A stretch of 64,000 nucleotides of DNA from Carpediemonas membranifera (lineage: Eukaryota > Fornicata), in contig JAHDYR010000025.1 of assembly GCA_019828565.1 (NCBI GenBank), positions 310,001-374,000 on the forward strand, written 5' to 3'. Below are positions 1-9,087 of the stretch, one piece after another (position 1 is the first letter of the stretch; every line of letters starts with the position of its first letter). The notes below the pieces were generated by a model. It saw nothing but the letters and a program-made list of their open reading frames with translations, was not told the origin of the DNA and did not search any database. The position numbers and the translations under genes were made by a program.

Positions 1-217
1 AGGCCCAGAAGTGCGGTGCAAACATCGTAGTCAGTTGATGGGCGTGTTGCTCGCCCTTGCTCTGGAACAGTAAAGCTTAGCGACAGTACGAAGGCCTGGC
101 TGAAAACCGGGCGTCGTCAAGACAATCAGCAGGCATGGGATGGGCACAGTAAGCTCTAGCAGCCCTGCTCGCTGGCCTGGGCGATGACGACTTGGGACAG
201 TCGGGCAAATTGCGACG
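1..217. other. No gene seen
   Basis: This stretch upstream of the first gene has only short overlapping reading frames on the minus strand, with no recognisable domain. It probably holds the 5' flank of the RRM-type gene that starts at 218. Confidence 0.4.
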
Positions 218-982
218 ATGAGTGAACTTGCGGGGAAAAGAAAGCATGCGGTCACTGAGAACGGAGAACTGCTGTCTATGAGCTGCATAGTCATAGAAAA
301 TATACCAAGAGGCACTCAGCTGCGGACGATCATCCAGTTTGTGAGGGATGCGGGCCCAATCCGCCAGTTCCACAAGTCTCAGGAGCCGATGATCTCTCTT
401 TCGTACCCAGACAGCGATAGCGAGGGCGATATCTCAGCAGTGATCGCGTTCCTTCATGAGCTCTCGGCCGAGCAAGCCACAGATCACGGCATCCTCGACG
501 GAGCCCCCATGGTGCCCGGCGGACCCCGGATGAAGGTCCGCAGGGCTGCTGACTCCGATCTTCCACGCCTATTTACTGACGAAATCGGCAAGGGCGAGGC
601 CAAGGCCGAGGAGAAGCGCAGCAAGGCCCTCGCAACGCAGCGTCGCAAGACAGACTGGACCGGCGATGATGAGGATATTGCCGGGTTTGTGCCTCATACG
701 GTAGTCGTTAGGGGCGCATATGCCCCGGATGAGATGGCTATCGACGTCAAGAAGCGCGTGAGGGAGGCCGCTATGAAGTTCGGCCGGGTCGACTCTGTCA
801 AGGCACCCGAGTCGGCCGACCAGGTTATTCTGGTGCGGTATATGCCGGTGCCTGGCAACCAGGACGCGGCGGTGGGGGCGGCCCGGGGCTTCATGGTGGC
901 TGTCGAGACGGGCCAGGTGGACGCTGTCGGTGAGGATGCGTGCGCTTATCTCTGGGACGGCGAGGAGACATTTGAGGCATGA
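218..982 (+). CDS. TatSF1/CUS2-like U2 snRNP factor with RRM and UHM domains
   Basis: The 254-residue protein has an N-terminal RRM-like segment (residues 22-110, starting CIVIENIP) and a C-terminal RRM-like segment (residues 165-254). The second begins TVVVRGAYAP, contains a helix with KFGRV, and ends in a WDG motif. In HTATSF1/CUS2, a UHM (U2AF-homology) domain ends in just such a WDG-type strand, and the protein helps load U2 snRNP during spliceosome assembly. A charged linker (residues 120-155) joins the two. The match rests on motif order, not overall identity, so a different RRM/UHM protein is possible. A splicing role fits a genome that still has introns. Confidence 0.5.
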   Translation: MSELAGKRKHAVTENGELLSMSCIVIENIPRGTQLRTIIQFVRDAGPIRQFHKSQEPMISLSYPDSDSEGDISAVIAFLHELSAEQATDHGILDGAPMVPGGPRMKVRRAADSDLPRLFTDEIGKGEAKAEEKRSKALATQRRKTDWTGDDEDIAGFVPHTVVVRGAYAPDEMAIDVKKRVREAAMKFGRVDSVKAPESADQVILVRYMPVPGNQDAAVGAARGFMVAVETGQVDAVGEDACAYLWDGEETFEA

Positions 983-1206
983 GGGGGCTGTTTTTCCTCT
1001 TCGCTGGCCGTTGAAAAGGGCCCAGCCTGGATGGCGGCACTGACGATGGTGGCAGGCAAGCACTCTGGCCAGCAATGCAACGCAGTATAGTCCTGTGGGG
1101 CCCCATTTCTTCCCTGACGACCGTGCCGAGACCCAGCGCCGTCGGTCTCGCGCTGTCATGGTGCCGCATAAATATCACCACGAACACGAAAGAACACGTC
1201 ATCAGG

Positions 1207-1740
1207 ATGCAATCAAGCATGAGATCAGTACTTAGCTCCTTTGCTGCGGGATGCTTTGCTAGCTACGGTACTACGAGGATCACTAGGGGTCTACATGACC
1301 TTGGGACGCCAAAGCATGAGCGAACTCGCCTGGCGCAGTCCGATTCAATGGTCGATAGCGGAATCGGTATGGCACTGGACACACTGCTTCACTGCTTCGC
1401 TCCCGAGCCCAGCGATTTGACCGAGACGATGGTCTTCGGCGGCCTCATCGGTGGCGCGGGGTCCGCGCTCCAGTCTGTGCTCACGGGCGGAACCAACATG
1501 GAGCATGCCGAGGCCGCCATCGAAGGCGCACTTGACGGGCTGGTCATGGATTCTCTTCTGTTCGTTAGTGGCGGCGAACGGGCAATGGATCTTGTCTGGG
1601 CAGGAGCGGCTGCCAGCGCCGTTACTAGTCTGCTCAGTCGCGATAGGTCCCTGCAGAAGGCCGGCCGTGCAGCTGTTGGGGGCGGGATATACTGGGGGCT
1701 GTTTGCAGTTGGCACGCAGTTCTTCTCGAAGCACAAGTAG
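1207..1740 (+). CDS. Hypothetical small hydrophobic protein
   Basis: I do not recognise this 177-residue product. The start is taken at the ATG of MQSSMRSV; the frame is also open upstream to 1075. The protein is rich in Gly and Ala, with several hydrophobic helices carrying G-x-x-x-G spacing (GGLIGGAGSALQ, then AVGGGIYWGLFAVG near the C-terminus). This resembles glycine-zipper membrane proteins such as the Tim17/22 group, but the diagnostic residues of that family cannot be confirmed by eye. It is probably membrane-associated. Confidence 0.4.
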   Translation: MQSSMRSVLSSFAAGCFASYGTTRITRGLHDLGTPKHERTRLAQSDSMVDSGIGMALDTLLHCFAPEPSDLTETMVFGGLIGGAGSALQSVLTGGTNMEHAEAAIEGALDGLVMDSLLFVSGGERAMDLVWAGAAASAVTSLLSRDRSLQKAGRAAVGGGIYWGLFAVGTQFFSKHK

Positions 1741-2016
1741 AAGCCAGCGCTTTGAGTGGCTGGCCAGACTCGCGCGACGCAGGATGAACGATTCATGAGG
1801 GTTCCATACATAAATTCGCGAGTTTCCTGAAATGAAAATGTTTGAGTCTGCCGAAATGGATCCACAATTAATCTCCAGCTGTGGGCGAAGAAATATGAGA
1901 CAGATGAGGGCCTAAGAGGACCTTATACTGGGTCTGATTTGCCTCTCGGGCTCAAACGGAGTTTTTGCCATTTTTGCCAAAACCTTCATTGACTCCAAGG
2001 TTGAGAGAAGGACGCC

Positions 2017-2640
2017 ATGCAGAACGCTACCGTTGTTGATGCTCGTGACCACATCGTTGGCCGCCTTGCTTCTATCATCGCCAAGGAGGCTCTGAAGGGC
2101 AACAAGGTTGTTGTCGTTCGCGCTGAGGAGATGGTCTTCTCTGGCAACTGTTTGTACTCGAATTGAGGAAGGAATTCTTACACAGGGCAACGCAACCTCG
2201 GTGAGTGGCGCCAGTTCATCAACAAGCGCTGCGCCTACAACCCCAAGAGAGGCCCCTTCCACCACCGCGCTCCCTCTGCTATGTTCGAGCGTATCGTCCG
2301 CGGTATGGTCCCCCACCGCACTCCCCGTGGCTCCGCTGCTCTCGCCCGCATCCAGGTCTTCGACGGCATCCCTCCCCAGTTCCAGCGCACCAAGCGTATG
2401 GTGATCCCCGAGGCTCTCAAGATCAACTCCCTTGGCAAGTACACCGAGACCACTACCCTTGGTCTCCTCGCTGTCAAGGCTGGCTGGAAGTACGCCGAGA
2501 TCATCTCCCAGCTTGAGGACAAGCGCAAGGCTCGCTCTCACGAGTTCCACGTCAAGAAGATGGAGCAGGCCAAGGCTTACACCGCTGCTGCCCAGACCGT
2601 TAGCTCCATCGACGCCAAGCTCGCTGAGTATGGCTACTAA
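2017..2640 (+). CDS. RPL13A: 60S ribosomal protein L13a (uL13)
   Basis: Removing the 36-nt intron at 2150-2185 gives a 195-residue protein, close to the usual length of about 200. The exon junction restores the conserved stretch S-G-N-W-Q-R-N. Further family landmarks follow: [24 protein letters not shown], a VFDGIPP loop, and [10 protein letters not shown]. The protein is a structural component of the large ribosomal subunit. The start is the ATG of [19 protein letters not shown], which matches the uL13 N-terminus. Without splicing an in-frame TGA at about 2164 would end the protein, so the intron must be real. Confidence 0.93.
2150..2185 (+). other. 36-nt spliceosomal intron in RPL13A
   Basis: The intron begins GTTTGT and ends TTCTTACACAG. 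It splits a Trp codon (T|GG), and its removal restores the conserved uL13 sequence. It contains an in-frame stop. Confidence 0.9.
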
Positions 2641-2776
2641 ATACCAGGACTTCTAAATGGACGTCTCTCTTTATCGAACAACTGCAACTTGGTGATAGGT
2701 GCCCGCTGGCCAGACCTTAGAGACCAGAAACTCACCTAACTTCGACCACTGCGCGTTATATCGATGGGGCAGGCGC

Positions 2777-3517
2777 ATGTTCGCTGTTAGCCGACGAATG
2801 CAGGATATGCTTGCGATGGAGTGTTGGACTGTTGTTGGAAGCAACGGAAAGCACAGCAACCAGGATGCATCCCAGAGGAAACAAAAGGATTCTGGGAGCT
2901 ATTCCGAGGACTATGGGTTTCCGTGGGCGGAGTTTGAGGGAATCCTGGCATCCGACCCCGATCACCAGTATATGAAGGCGCTTTCGTCGATTTCGCGGTT
3001 CATATCCAAACGAGTAGGCTCGCATAACACCATTTCATGTCTCGGAGTAGGCCGTTTCGCCACATCAATCGAGTCCCGCGCCCAGCTTGCCCTCGTGATG
3101 CTCCTCCGCACCCGCCTAGGCATTACCGAGCCCATCCGCATGTATGACCCCGCCTTCACGGTGAATGAGGCCCAGTTCATCGCCCAGAGGACCGAGCTGA
3201 CCCTAGTCTCCGAGGAGGACGCCTATCCACCCTCAGCCCTGCTGTTCTGTCCCCATACACCGCCGGTTGTTAACGCCAGGGCCAGCATGGTGCCTGGGGC
3301 GACTGTGCTGTGCAATGACCTGACAGTGTACGTTGACCGGCAGGTGAGCGAGGAGGGCAAGGCCAAGCTCCGGCCCTGCCTCGACGCACTCGCCCGCAGG
3401 ATGAGCGTGGTAGCGGTAGAAACGGTGAAGTCCATGCCCGAGAGTGTGCGGCGCGCCGTGGGCGGGCTGGCTGTCCAGAGGTTCAGGCAGGACGGGGACC
3501 TTGAGGCAGAGGACTGA
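2777..3517 (+). CDS. SRR1-like domain protein
   Basis: This 246-residue protein carries the SRR1/Ber1 domain across residues 60-170. Seen in order are FPWAEF, a segment around ISCLGVGRFA (the family's hallmark G-x-G-x-F turn), a strand with YDPAFTVNEA, and LLFCPHTP. SRR1 proteins have been linked to clock regulation in plants and to haem and stress pathways in yeast and mammals; the molecular activity is not settled. The frame is open upstream to 2699, but the first ATG is at 2777, so that start is used. The gene follows RPL13A by about 140 bp. Confidence 0.7.
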   Translation: MFAVSRRMQDMLAMECWTVVGSNGKHSNQDASQRKQKDSGSYSEDYGFPWAEFEGILASDPDHQYMKALSSISRFISKRVGSHNTISCLGVGRFATSIESRAQLALVMLLRTRLGITEPIRMYDPAFTVNEAQFIAQRTELTLVSEEDAYPPSALLFCPHTPPVVNARASMVPGATVLCNDLTVYVDRQVSEEGKAKLRPCLDALARRMSVVAVETVKSMPESVRRAVGGLAVQRFRQDGDLEAED

Positions 3518-3621
3518 GCGAGTCAGGATGTCGGGTTGATACCACGATTGCAGGCACTACTGCGGCGCCTCAAGGAGAGTGGGGCGAGTCGGGTACGAGC
3601 AGGATATGCATATCATTACTC

Positions 3622-4119
3622 ATGCTAAATAACGATGATGCTTGTTGGGGCCTTGAAACCAATTCTGCCTTGCGATTTGTACCAATAGCGCAGAAAGTGG
3701 AGCGTATGCTCGCTGTTGAGCGCCAGAACTCACCGAGCGGTGAAACTGACGGGAAATCGCTGGTTTCACAAGAGCCACGCAGTCTACGCCCACTAAAGCA
3801 AATGAGCCTTGTTTCTGAAGCCCTCAAAGCCAAGGACAAGGAGTCTCTCACCCCGCAGCACCGCTTGGAGAGCCAGGCGATGCTTGAGTATCTTCGGCAC
3901 AAGGTCATCGCCACGCACCTCAGCAACAGCGCGGAGACCGCGTATCAGGAGATCAGGCGGCTTAAGCACCGGTCAGAAGACGTTGAGGCGGCCATCGCTG
4001 CCACTAAAGCGGCCATCGTCCGGGAGACTGCTGCGAGGGCGCAGACCCACGCCACGTTGCACGTACGCGTTCAGCGAGCGGAGAAGCGGCAGCGGAAGCG
4101 GGGAGGCACTTCTAGCTGA
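3622..4119 (+). CDS. Hypothetical protein with a C-terminal coiled coil
   Basis: The 165-residue product is unrecognised. The first half is polar and probably disordered. The second half (residues 75-155) is a charged helix rich in Glu, Arg and Ala with heptad spacing, and the C-terminus is very basic (EKRQRKRGG). It is convergent with the BBOF1-like gene on the other strand. Internal ATGs (for example at 3802) could be the real start. Confidence 0.4.
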   Translation: MLNNDDACWGLETNSALRFVPIAQKVERMLAVERQNSPSGETDGKSLVSQEPRSLRPLKQMSLVSEALKAKDKESLTPQHRLESQAMLEYLRHKVIATHLSNSAETAYQEIRRLKHRSEDVEAAIAATKAAIVRETAARAQTHATLHVRVQRAEKRQRKRGGTSS

Positions 4120-4197
4120 TTCCTGCATCAACCTCCATCGACCTCCACAATAAACTCAGCAATGCCCTTTAAATATATGGAACCTTGGCGCCCTTTA

Positions 4198-5448
4198 CTA
4201 CCGCCTCCCCCGGTTGATCCGATCGACCATGTCGACCAGCACCCGCTCCCGCTCCGCCCACGTCAGCTCCCTGATCTCCGCCCCGGCCTTGACGGTAATG
4301 GGGCCCAGTCGCGGCCTCTCGGGCAGGAACTCGCCGCCCGCCTCCTCTGCCAGCTGGACCCTCGCCTCCTCGAGCGTCTCGGTGAGGAAGAACTCCAAGT
4401 CCGTCCGCTGCTGCAGGATCCGGGCTGCCAGCCCCCGCACCTTTGCGAGCTCCTTGGACTTGAGTTGTACGAGTTTCTTCAGACCTTGGACGTCACCTTC
4501 GAGCGAGTCGATCTCGGCGTCCTTCTGGGCCTCGAGGTCACGCATGCGCTCCTTGTACGTCGCCTCCACAGTCGTCAGGGCGTCGTCCAGTGCGTCTATG
4601 CGGGCCTTGGCGACCCTGAGCTGCTGTGAAAGCTGACTTGAACGTCGGGCCGCATCGTCTGCGATGTTTCGCTGAATATCCAGGTCAATATTGATCTGGG
4701 CTATCTTGGTCTCGGCCTCAGTGGCCTTACGCCGCTCCTTCTCGCTCTCGCTCGACATAAAGCTCAGCTTCTGCGCCAGACCATCGTTCTGCTTCCTCAC
4801 GAGCCTCTGTGCCGGCTTCAGGTTCGCCTTGATGCTCTCCTCTGCCCTGGAGTATGTCTCGGCGAGCTGCGCCTCGAACGCCTCCCTGTTCTTGAGCTTA
4901 TCCTGCAGGTGCGTGTGCTCCAACGTCTCCATTTCCCGCTTGTGCGCGGCCTCGTTAGCCTTGAGCTCCCGCTCGAGGTCCTCTATCTTGTTCATCATTG
5001 CCCGCCACTGCGCCCTGAAGTCCTCTGTGTCGCTGACGAGCGTCTGCAGCCGGTCGTTGTCTGTCTGAAGATTGTCCCGCTCGGCGATCAGGCGGTCGAG
5101 TTTGTCGCGCCATGTGGCAGCCACCTGCTCTGTGATCTGCGTCAGGCTGCTGTTCTGCTTGTCTATGCGGTCCTTGAGCGACTGCGTCTGCTCCGTTTTC
5201 TTCTGGACTTCCTCCTGAAGGTAATTCGACACTGAGAGATGATCCTGCGCCTGTGCTTGCAGTTTCTCACGCAAAGAGTGGTTATCTGCCTCCAGGTAGC
5301 TTATCCTAGTCTGTGCGGACCTCAGCTCCGCCAACAACGCGTCCTGGTCCGTTAGGGACACGGTAATGGGCGCAGACTCGCTGGCTTCGTTGCTACTGTC
5401 CTTCTTATCTGTTGTGGCCGTCGTGGTCTTCTTCTTCGTCGCAGGCAT
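4198..5448 (-). CDS. Basal body-orientation factor 1-like coiled-coil protein
   Basis: The 416-residue protein starts at MPATKKK, a Lys/Thr-rich leader, and is almost entirely coiled coil from residues 45 to 350. The C-terminal block is diagnostic: a segment around RILQQRTDLEFFLTETLEEA followed about 45 residues later by ELTWAERERVLVDMVDRIN. BBOF1 (CCDC176, DUF4515) has the same two conserved blocks in the same order and acts at basal bodies and along axonemal doublets. It would imply a flagellated organism. The frame is open upstream to 5532, but that part is not conserved. Confidence 0.68.
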   Translation of the reverse strand: MPATKKKTTTATTDKKDSSNEASESAPITVSLTDQDALLAELRSAQTRISYLEADNHSLREKLQAQAQDHLSVSNYLQEEVQKKTEQTQSLKDRIDKQNSSLTQITEQVAATWRDKLDRLIAERDNLQTDNDRLQTLVSDTEDFRAQWRAMMNKIEDLERELKANEAAHKREMETLEHTHLQDKLKNREAFEAQLAETYSRAEESIKANLKPAQRLVRKQNDGLAQKLSFMSSESEKERRKATEAETKIAQINIDLDIQRNIADDAARRSSQLSQQLRVAKARIDALDDALTTVEATYKERMRDLEAQKDAEIDSLEGDVQGLKKLVQLKSKELAKVRGLAARILQQRTDLEFFLTETLEEARVQLAEEAGGEFLPERPRLGPITVKAGAEIRELTWAERERVLVDMVDRINRGRR

Positions 5449-5670
5449 TCGACCCAATTCCTGACGACGTATCGATGAAAATGTTGTTACATATTCGGTC
5501 ACGTACGCCATAAGTCGACACGGTAGTGTCACCCCGCACAGGTGGGACGGGTGTAGGTCGCCCCGAGATCCTGACAGCTCTAAATACCAGCTTACTCACC
5601 GTGAACTATTGCTATTTAGTCGGCGACAGCGGTAGGAACCAACGAAACTATGGATACAGCGCCCCTGCAC

Positions 5671-6588
5671 TCAGCCCATGCGGTACCACAGCCGTGGCTT
5701 CTCGAGCACGTTCCTGTCGTCTGTCTGCAGGCTGATGATCTTCTCGCACAGCAGCGCCAGACTGTCAGATGACGGGGCGACGACGTGCAACAAGTCCGAA
5801 TACTCGGGGTCCGCGTACAGGTTGAAGTTGAACATCCGCTTGCCCGTGCGGCGGCCCATTGCCACGGCCTCTTGTGTGACGCCGACGCTGAACGACGTGC
5901 CGATGAAGACGAAGATGTCGGCATGGGTCAGCCACTTGACGACCCGCGGCCAGTTGAAGAAGGCGTGGCTGGTGTACTTCTCGTCGAAGAACAGGCTCTG
6001 CGGCATGATCGGGGCATGGCATGAAGGGCACAGCGGCACATGGACTCGGAGGTTTCCGCTGGCCATCGTGCTGCCGTCGCACGAGAAGGCATCCAGGTCT
6101 GGGATGTCCAGTGACGACTTGGTGCTGAATTCACAGTTCGGCGTGATGCACTTGTACTTACCTAGGCGCCCATGCACCTCGACGAGCTTCTGGACGGGGA
6201 CAGACGTCTGTGAGTGTAGCCGGTCGATGTTCTGAGTAACCAGCTTCGTGTTTGTGCACTGAAGGATGCGGGCGATCATGTGGTGGCCGGCGTTGGGCTT
6301 GGCGTTGAGGAATTCGGGCTTCTCGTGGGTTCGAAGCCAGAACTCGTTCCACCACGCGAACGGGTCCTCCTTGAAGCGTTTTCTAGTGCCCCATTCGGTA
6401 ACAAAGTTCGACCAAATGGCGTCTTGCCTGTATCTGTAGGGTGTGATCCCAGAAGCGACGGAAAGGCCTGCGCCAGTGATGAAGACAACGTTCTGGCCAT
6501 CCACAAGCATCTGTGCAAGCTCGCTGATGTTTGCTCTCGTTTCCGCATCCAATGGGACCCGGTCGCTGTCTGGTTTAACGTCAGCCAT
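5671..6588 (-). CDS. Sir2-family NAD-dependent protein deacylase (sirtuin)
   Basis: The 305-residue protein shows the full sirtuin motif set: TGAGLSVASGI with a downstream YR (NAD-binding loop), TQNIDRLH, the catalytic His in EVHG, a four-Cys zinc site (C-x4-C in CITPNC and a later C-x2-C in CPSC), and the GTS motif in FIGTSFSV. Sirtuins remove acyl groups from lysine while consuming NAD. The start is the ATG of MADVKPDSD; an in-frame ATG six codons upstream is an alternative. A Fanzor-bearing mobile element is inserted 30 bp upstream of this start codon, so the promoter has probably been altered. Confidence 0.9.
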   Translation of the reverse strand: MADVKPDSDRVPLDAETRANISELAQMLVDGQNVVFITGAGLSVASGITPYRYRQDAIWSNFVTEWGTRKRFKEDPFAWWNEFWLRTHEKPEFLNAKPNAGHHMIARILQCTNTKLVTQNIDRLHSQTSVPVQKLVEVHGRLGKYKCITPNCEFSTKSSLDIPDLDAFSCDGSTMASGNLRVHVPLCPSCHAPIMPQSLFFDEKYTSHAFFNWPRVVKWLTHADIFVFIGTSFSVGVTQEAVAMGRRTGKRMFNFNLYADPEYSDLLHVVAPSSDSLALLCEKIISLQTDDRNVLEKPRLWYRMG

Positions 6589-6622
6589 GTTCTCCAACGC
6601 GCGCACTTTATGTCGGGCTCGG

Positions 6623-6701
6623 TGTGGTTTAGAGGTTTATGAGGATTCATGTAAAGGTGACTTAAGCTTTAGACTCAACATTTCTAATCCTGCGCGGCAC
6701 A
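6623..6701 (-). repeat. Terminal direct repeat, left end of Fanzor element A
   Basis: This 79-bp repeat has TG...CA ends. Its inner 30 bases match the right-end repeat with one mismatch. Compared with the right copy it carries about 38 extra bases in its outer half. On the minus strand a purine-rich run (GGGTGAGTGGAGATAG) lies immediately before it, as expected next to a 3' LTR. Confidence 0.65.
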
Positions 6702-7068
6702 CTATCTCCACTCACCCACTTCAGCCCTCGTCTGTACCATCGGGCTTTCGTGCTTTCAGTCGTCGGTCTGCACGAAAAGATGCGTCGTCTGTCGTCCATC
6801 GTCTGTGTCGAACGCTGCTGTCTTCTTTCGCGTCTGTGCTCGTCTGTTACGCGCTCATCTGTCGTCCATTGCCGGCGTCTGAAGCTCATGTCGTCGTCAT
6901 CATCGTCATCTTCGTCTGTTGTGAGAGACACTAGTGGTGGAAAGCGGTTGTAGCTGGTAGTAAAGACGCTTTGTGTTGTATGATGCTGGTTTCTTGTGTT
7001 TTGAGGGATGCTGTCAGCTGATGAACCCTGAAAAGAAATGATCGATGCATGCAGCTCAATAGACTCCA
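6702..7068 (+). other. Fanzor A 5' leader, degenerate TCGTC/GTCTG repeats
   Basis: Between the left terminal repeat and the first Fanzor ATG lie about 370 bp. The stretch 6770-6930 is built of imperfect repeats of CGTCTGTCGTC-like units. The unit CATCTGTCGTC recurs in the leader of Fanzor copy C (about 35890), suggesting a shared leader sequence. No ORF of note is present. Confidence 0.5.
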
Positions 7069-7725
7069 ATGCCTTCCAAGATAAACACGGTGAAGGCTTC
7101 CGTTAACAAGGCCATTGGCGAGATTAACGGCGGAGGCGAGGAAATCTTGAACCGGGCATGCGTTCTTTCACGCAGGCTAAGTACACATTCACTTGCCTGC
7201 TTGCGTGCGTCTCTGCATCTGCGCACGCGTTGACCCCACCGAGGACGGTCAACCTGTTCGACCAGGAGGTCCTCAAGCAGATCGTCAGCATTGCCAAGGG
7301 AAGAGAGTGCAAGGCAAAGGCAGCGGATCGGTGCAGGTGGATTGGCGACCTGGCGATGTGGAGGGACCCTGACATAACCCCACTCGTCCGGGACTTCAAG
7401 GAAGCCTACGTTGGAATTGCAGCGCCATTTCAGAGCTGGTTGGGCGAGTACTCCACAGCCACCCGGTCTGGCTCTCGCGCGCGTCACCCGGGTACCTGAC
7501 CCGTCTTCGTGCTGGATTAGACCGGGTGCGTTCGCTCCTCCATGATCGGCCGGGTGTTCTACAGTATTTTCTCGACACCCAAGGCGAGCTCGACACTGAG
7601 GTTGCCGCCATAGCCGCCGATCATGGCAGGTATCATCATCGCATGCATTGCCCGAGGAGCAGCGGGTGGGTCGCACTGGTACCGTGGCCGAGGCCCTCGT
7701 CGGCGTGCTGTCGTGCGTCACGCGC
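7069..7725 (+). pseudogene. Frameshifted N-terminal half of Fanzor copy A
   Basis: An ATG at 7069 opens a frame beginning MPSKINTVKASV, which corresponds to the N-termini of copy B (MEIYTIKASI) and copy C (MTSIYTVKFSI). Homology then passes through three other frames: about 7158-7460 (AKYTFTCLLA, then DLAMWRDPD), about 7460-7690 (RLRAGLDRVRSLL), and from about 7690 into the frame of the RuvC half. The shifts near 7155, 7460 and 7690 have no intron with the GT...TTACNNAG form seen in host genes, so I read them as mutations. The encoded region would be the N-terminal recognition lobe of a TnpB-type nuclease. Confidence 0.7.
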
Positions 7726-8943
7726 ATGAGTGCTGCAGTGACCAAGCTGGTCACACTCACTCGTGCCGTGAACCTCGAGCTCAGTCAGGCCCTGCCAGAG
7801 CCGAAGCTCATTCCGTTCGTGCCGATGGCACCGGTTAGGCCTGGGTTCATGACCATCGAGTACGATTATATGTCGCTCACCCCAGCGATGAAGCGGCGCC
7901 TGCGTGTGCACGTGAATTGGTCAGCAACCAAGAATTTGACCGACGAGCAGGTGGCTGAATACGAGCGTGATCACGGTGACATCACCAAGCTCCGCAGAGT
8001 GCTCTCTGTGAAGACAGACGGGGTCTCTGTTGCTGTGACCGTTTGGGTGGGTCGCGAGAAATACCGTGGCGGTCGGGTGGCTGACCGGCCCATGTACAAA
8101 AAGGGTAGCAATAACAAGCGGGCTCAGCTCGGTCAGGATGACGCCGAGGCTACTCCTGCCCAGGACATTCAAGCTCTCATGGGCTTCGACCCTGGTGCTC
8201 GGTCGCTAGGCGGCTACACGATCCGCCGCCCAGACGGGCAGAGTGTATCTGGCGTACTCGCTAAGTGTGGCTACACTGCCACCCCCTCTTTCCGCGTGAA
8301 TATGAGCGCAGCATCGTTCAAAACGACAAGTCTAGAGGCTCTCAAACAGTCGATTAGGTTTGTCCATGAGAACATCGTTCAGATCATCAACGAGGGGACG
8401 AGAAAGTGTTTCCGCCGTGCGACTTTTGCCAATCACCGTCTGCGCCAGAAGCACTTCGCCCGGGCTGGACGTCAACTCCTGGATGATCTCGGCGGGCGCC
8501 CCCCTGAGCCCATTCATCTCGAAGTCGCGTATGGGGCTGCACTGTTCGGTTCCGCCGGCACTCCCTCCTGTGCTCCGTACCGCCACTTTGCTCGAGCTCT
8601 CCCTGGTATCATGCTCCGGCACAACGTCGTCGTGATTGTCACGATGGTCTCGGAATTCCGCACTTCCATCGTGTGCCCATACTGCAAAGCACACTTCAGA
8701 CGTGTGGTGCACACACACCGCACCATGCGCTGCCAGAATCCCGCGTGCGAGGGAGCTCCATGGCGCGTTGAACGGCTACGTCGGCATCCCGAGCAGAGAG
8801 ACATACTTCTCAATCTCTCTCACCGAGATAAGAGCGCCAGCGAGAACATCCTTTGGTGCTCCTTCGATGCAACTTCAGATCAGATAGAGCAATCTCCTTT
8901 CCACTACGACTCCCAGAGAGGTGCTCTTCCTCGCTATCATTAA
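7726..8943 (+). CDS. Fanzor (eukaryotic TnpB-like) RNA-guided nuclease, RuvC and zinc-ribbon half
   Basis: The frame is open from 7648, with the first ATG at 7726. Visible catalytic elements are RuvC-I in MGFDPGARS (Asp codon at 8188), a Glu in the segment VSEFRTSIVCPYC (Glu codon 8653), a four-Cys zinc ribbon (CPYC at 8674-8685, then C-x4-C in CQNPAC), and RuvC-III in SHRDKSASENIL (Asp codon 8827). The E-x-x-T-S-x-x-C-x-x-C and R-D-x-x-A-x-x-N arrangement is the TnpB/Fanzor signature. A conserved PMAPVRPGFM block precedes RuvC-I. Family members use a guide RNA from the element's 3' end to cut DNA. This half is intact, but the N-terminal half is frameshifted, so a full protein is unlikely. 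Confidence 0.85.
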   Translation: MSAAVTKLVTLTRAVNLELSQALPEPKLIPFVPMAPVRPGFMTIEYDYMSLTPAMKRRLRVHVNWSATKNLTDEQVAEYERDHGDITKLRRVLSVKTDGVSVAVTVWVGREKYRGGRVADRPMYKKGSNNKRAQLGQDDAEATPAQDIQALMGFDPGARSLGGYTIRRPDGQSVSGVLAKCGYTATPSFRVNMSAASFKTTSLEALKQSIRFVHENIVQIINEGTRKCFRRATFANHRLRQKHFARAGRQLLDDLGGRPPEPIHLEVAYGAALFGSAGTPSCAPYRHFARALPGIMLRHNVVVIVTMVSEFRTSIVCPYCKAHFRRVVHTHRTMRCQNPACEGAPWRVERLRRHPEQRDILLNLSHRDKSASENILWCSFDATSDQIEQSPFHYDSQRGALPRYH

Positions 8944-8961
8944 CTTGCTTAGTTGAGCAAG
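8944..8961 (+). other. Stem-loop just after the Fanzor A stop codon
   Basis: CTTGCT, a 6-nt loop, then AGCAAG forms a perfect 6-bp stem starting at the Fanzor stop. Together with the following 85 bp up to the terminal repeat it occupies the position from which TnpB/Fanzor guide RNAs are normally derived. A guide role is inferred. Confidence 0.35.
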
Positions 8962-9046
8962 CACACGCTGCAGCGCGCGTGATATGCTGCGCACGGTTGA
9001 TAGAGTATGATGAACCACACTGCGATCCTGATGCTGCTTGGATCAC

Positions 9047-9087
9047 TGTGTGTTTTGGACTCAACAATTCTAATCCTGCGCGGCACA
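9047..9087 (-). repeat. Terminal direct repeat, right end of Fanzor element A
   Basis: This 41-bp copy starts TGTG and ends GGCACA on the plus strand and abuts the CTCGG target duplication. On the minus strand it is followed by GTGATCC, resembling the GTGATCAC that follows the 5' LTR of the gypsy element at 30.9 kb. Confidence 0.65.

Larger units (their letters stand above)
6623..9087 (+). mobile_element. Fanzor-carrying short-LTR-like element A
   Basis: The 2,465-bp element begins TGTGG and ends GGCACA. It is flanked by a 5-bp duplication, CTCGG, at 6618-6622 and 9088-9092. Terminal direct repeats share 31 of 32 positions (6672-6703 and 9058-9089). Read on the minus strand, the repeat at 9047-9087 is followed by GTGATC, as after the LTR of a gypsy element at 30.9 kb, and the repeat at 6623-6701 is preceded by a purine-rich tract. 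The only cargo is a Fanzor gene on the plus strand, antisense to that LTR direction. No transposase, integrase or reverse transcriptase is encoded, so movement must have been in trans. Confidence 0.75.
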
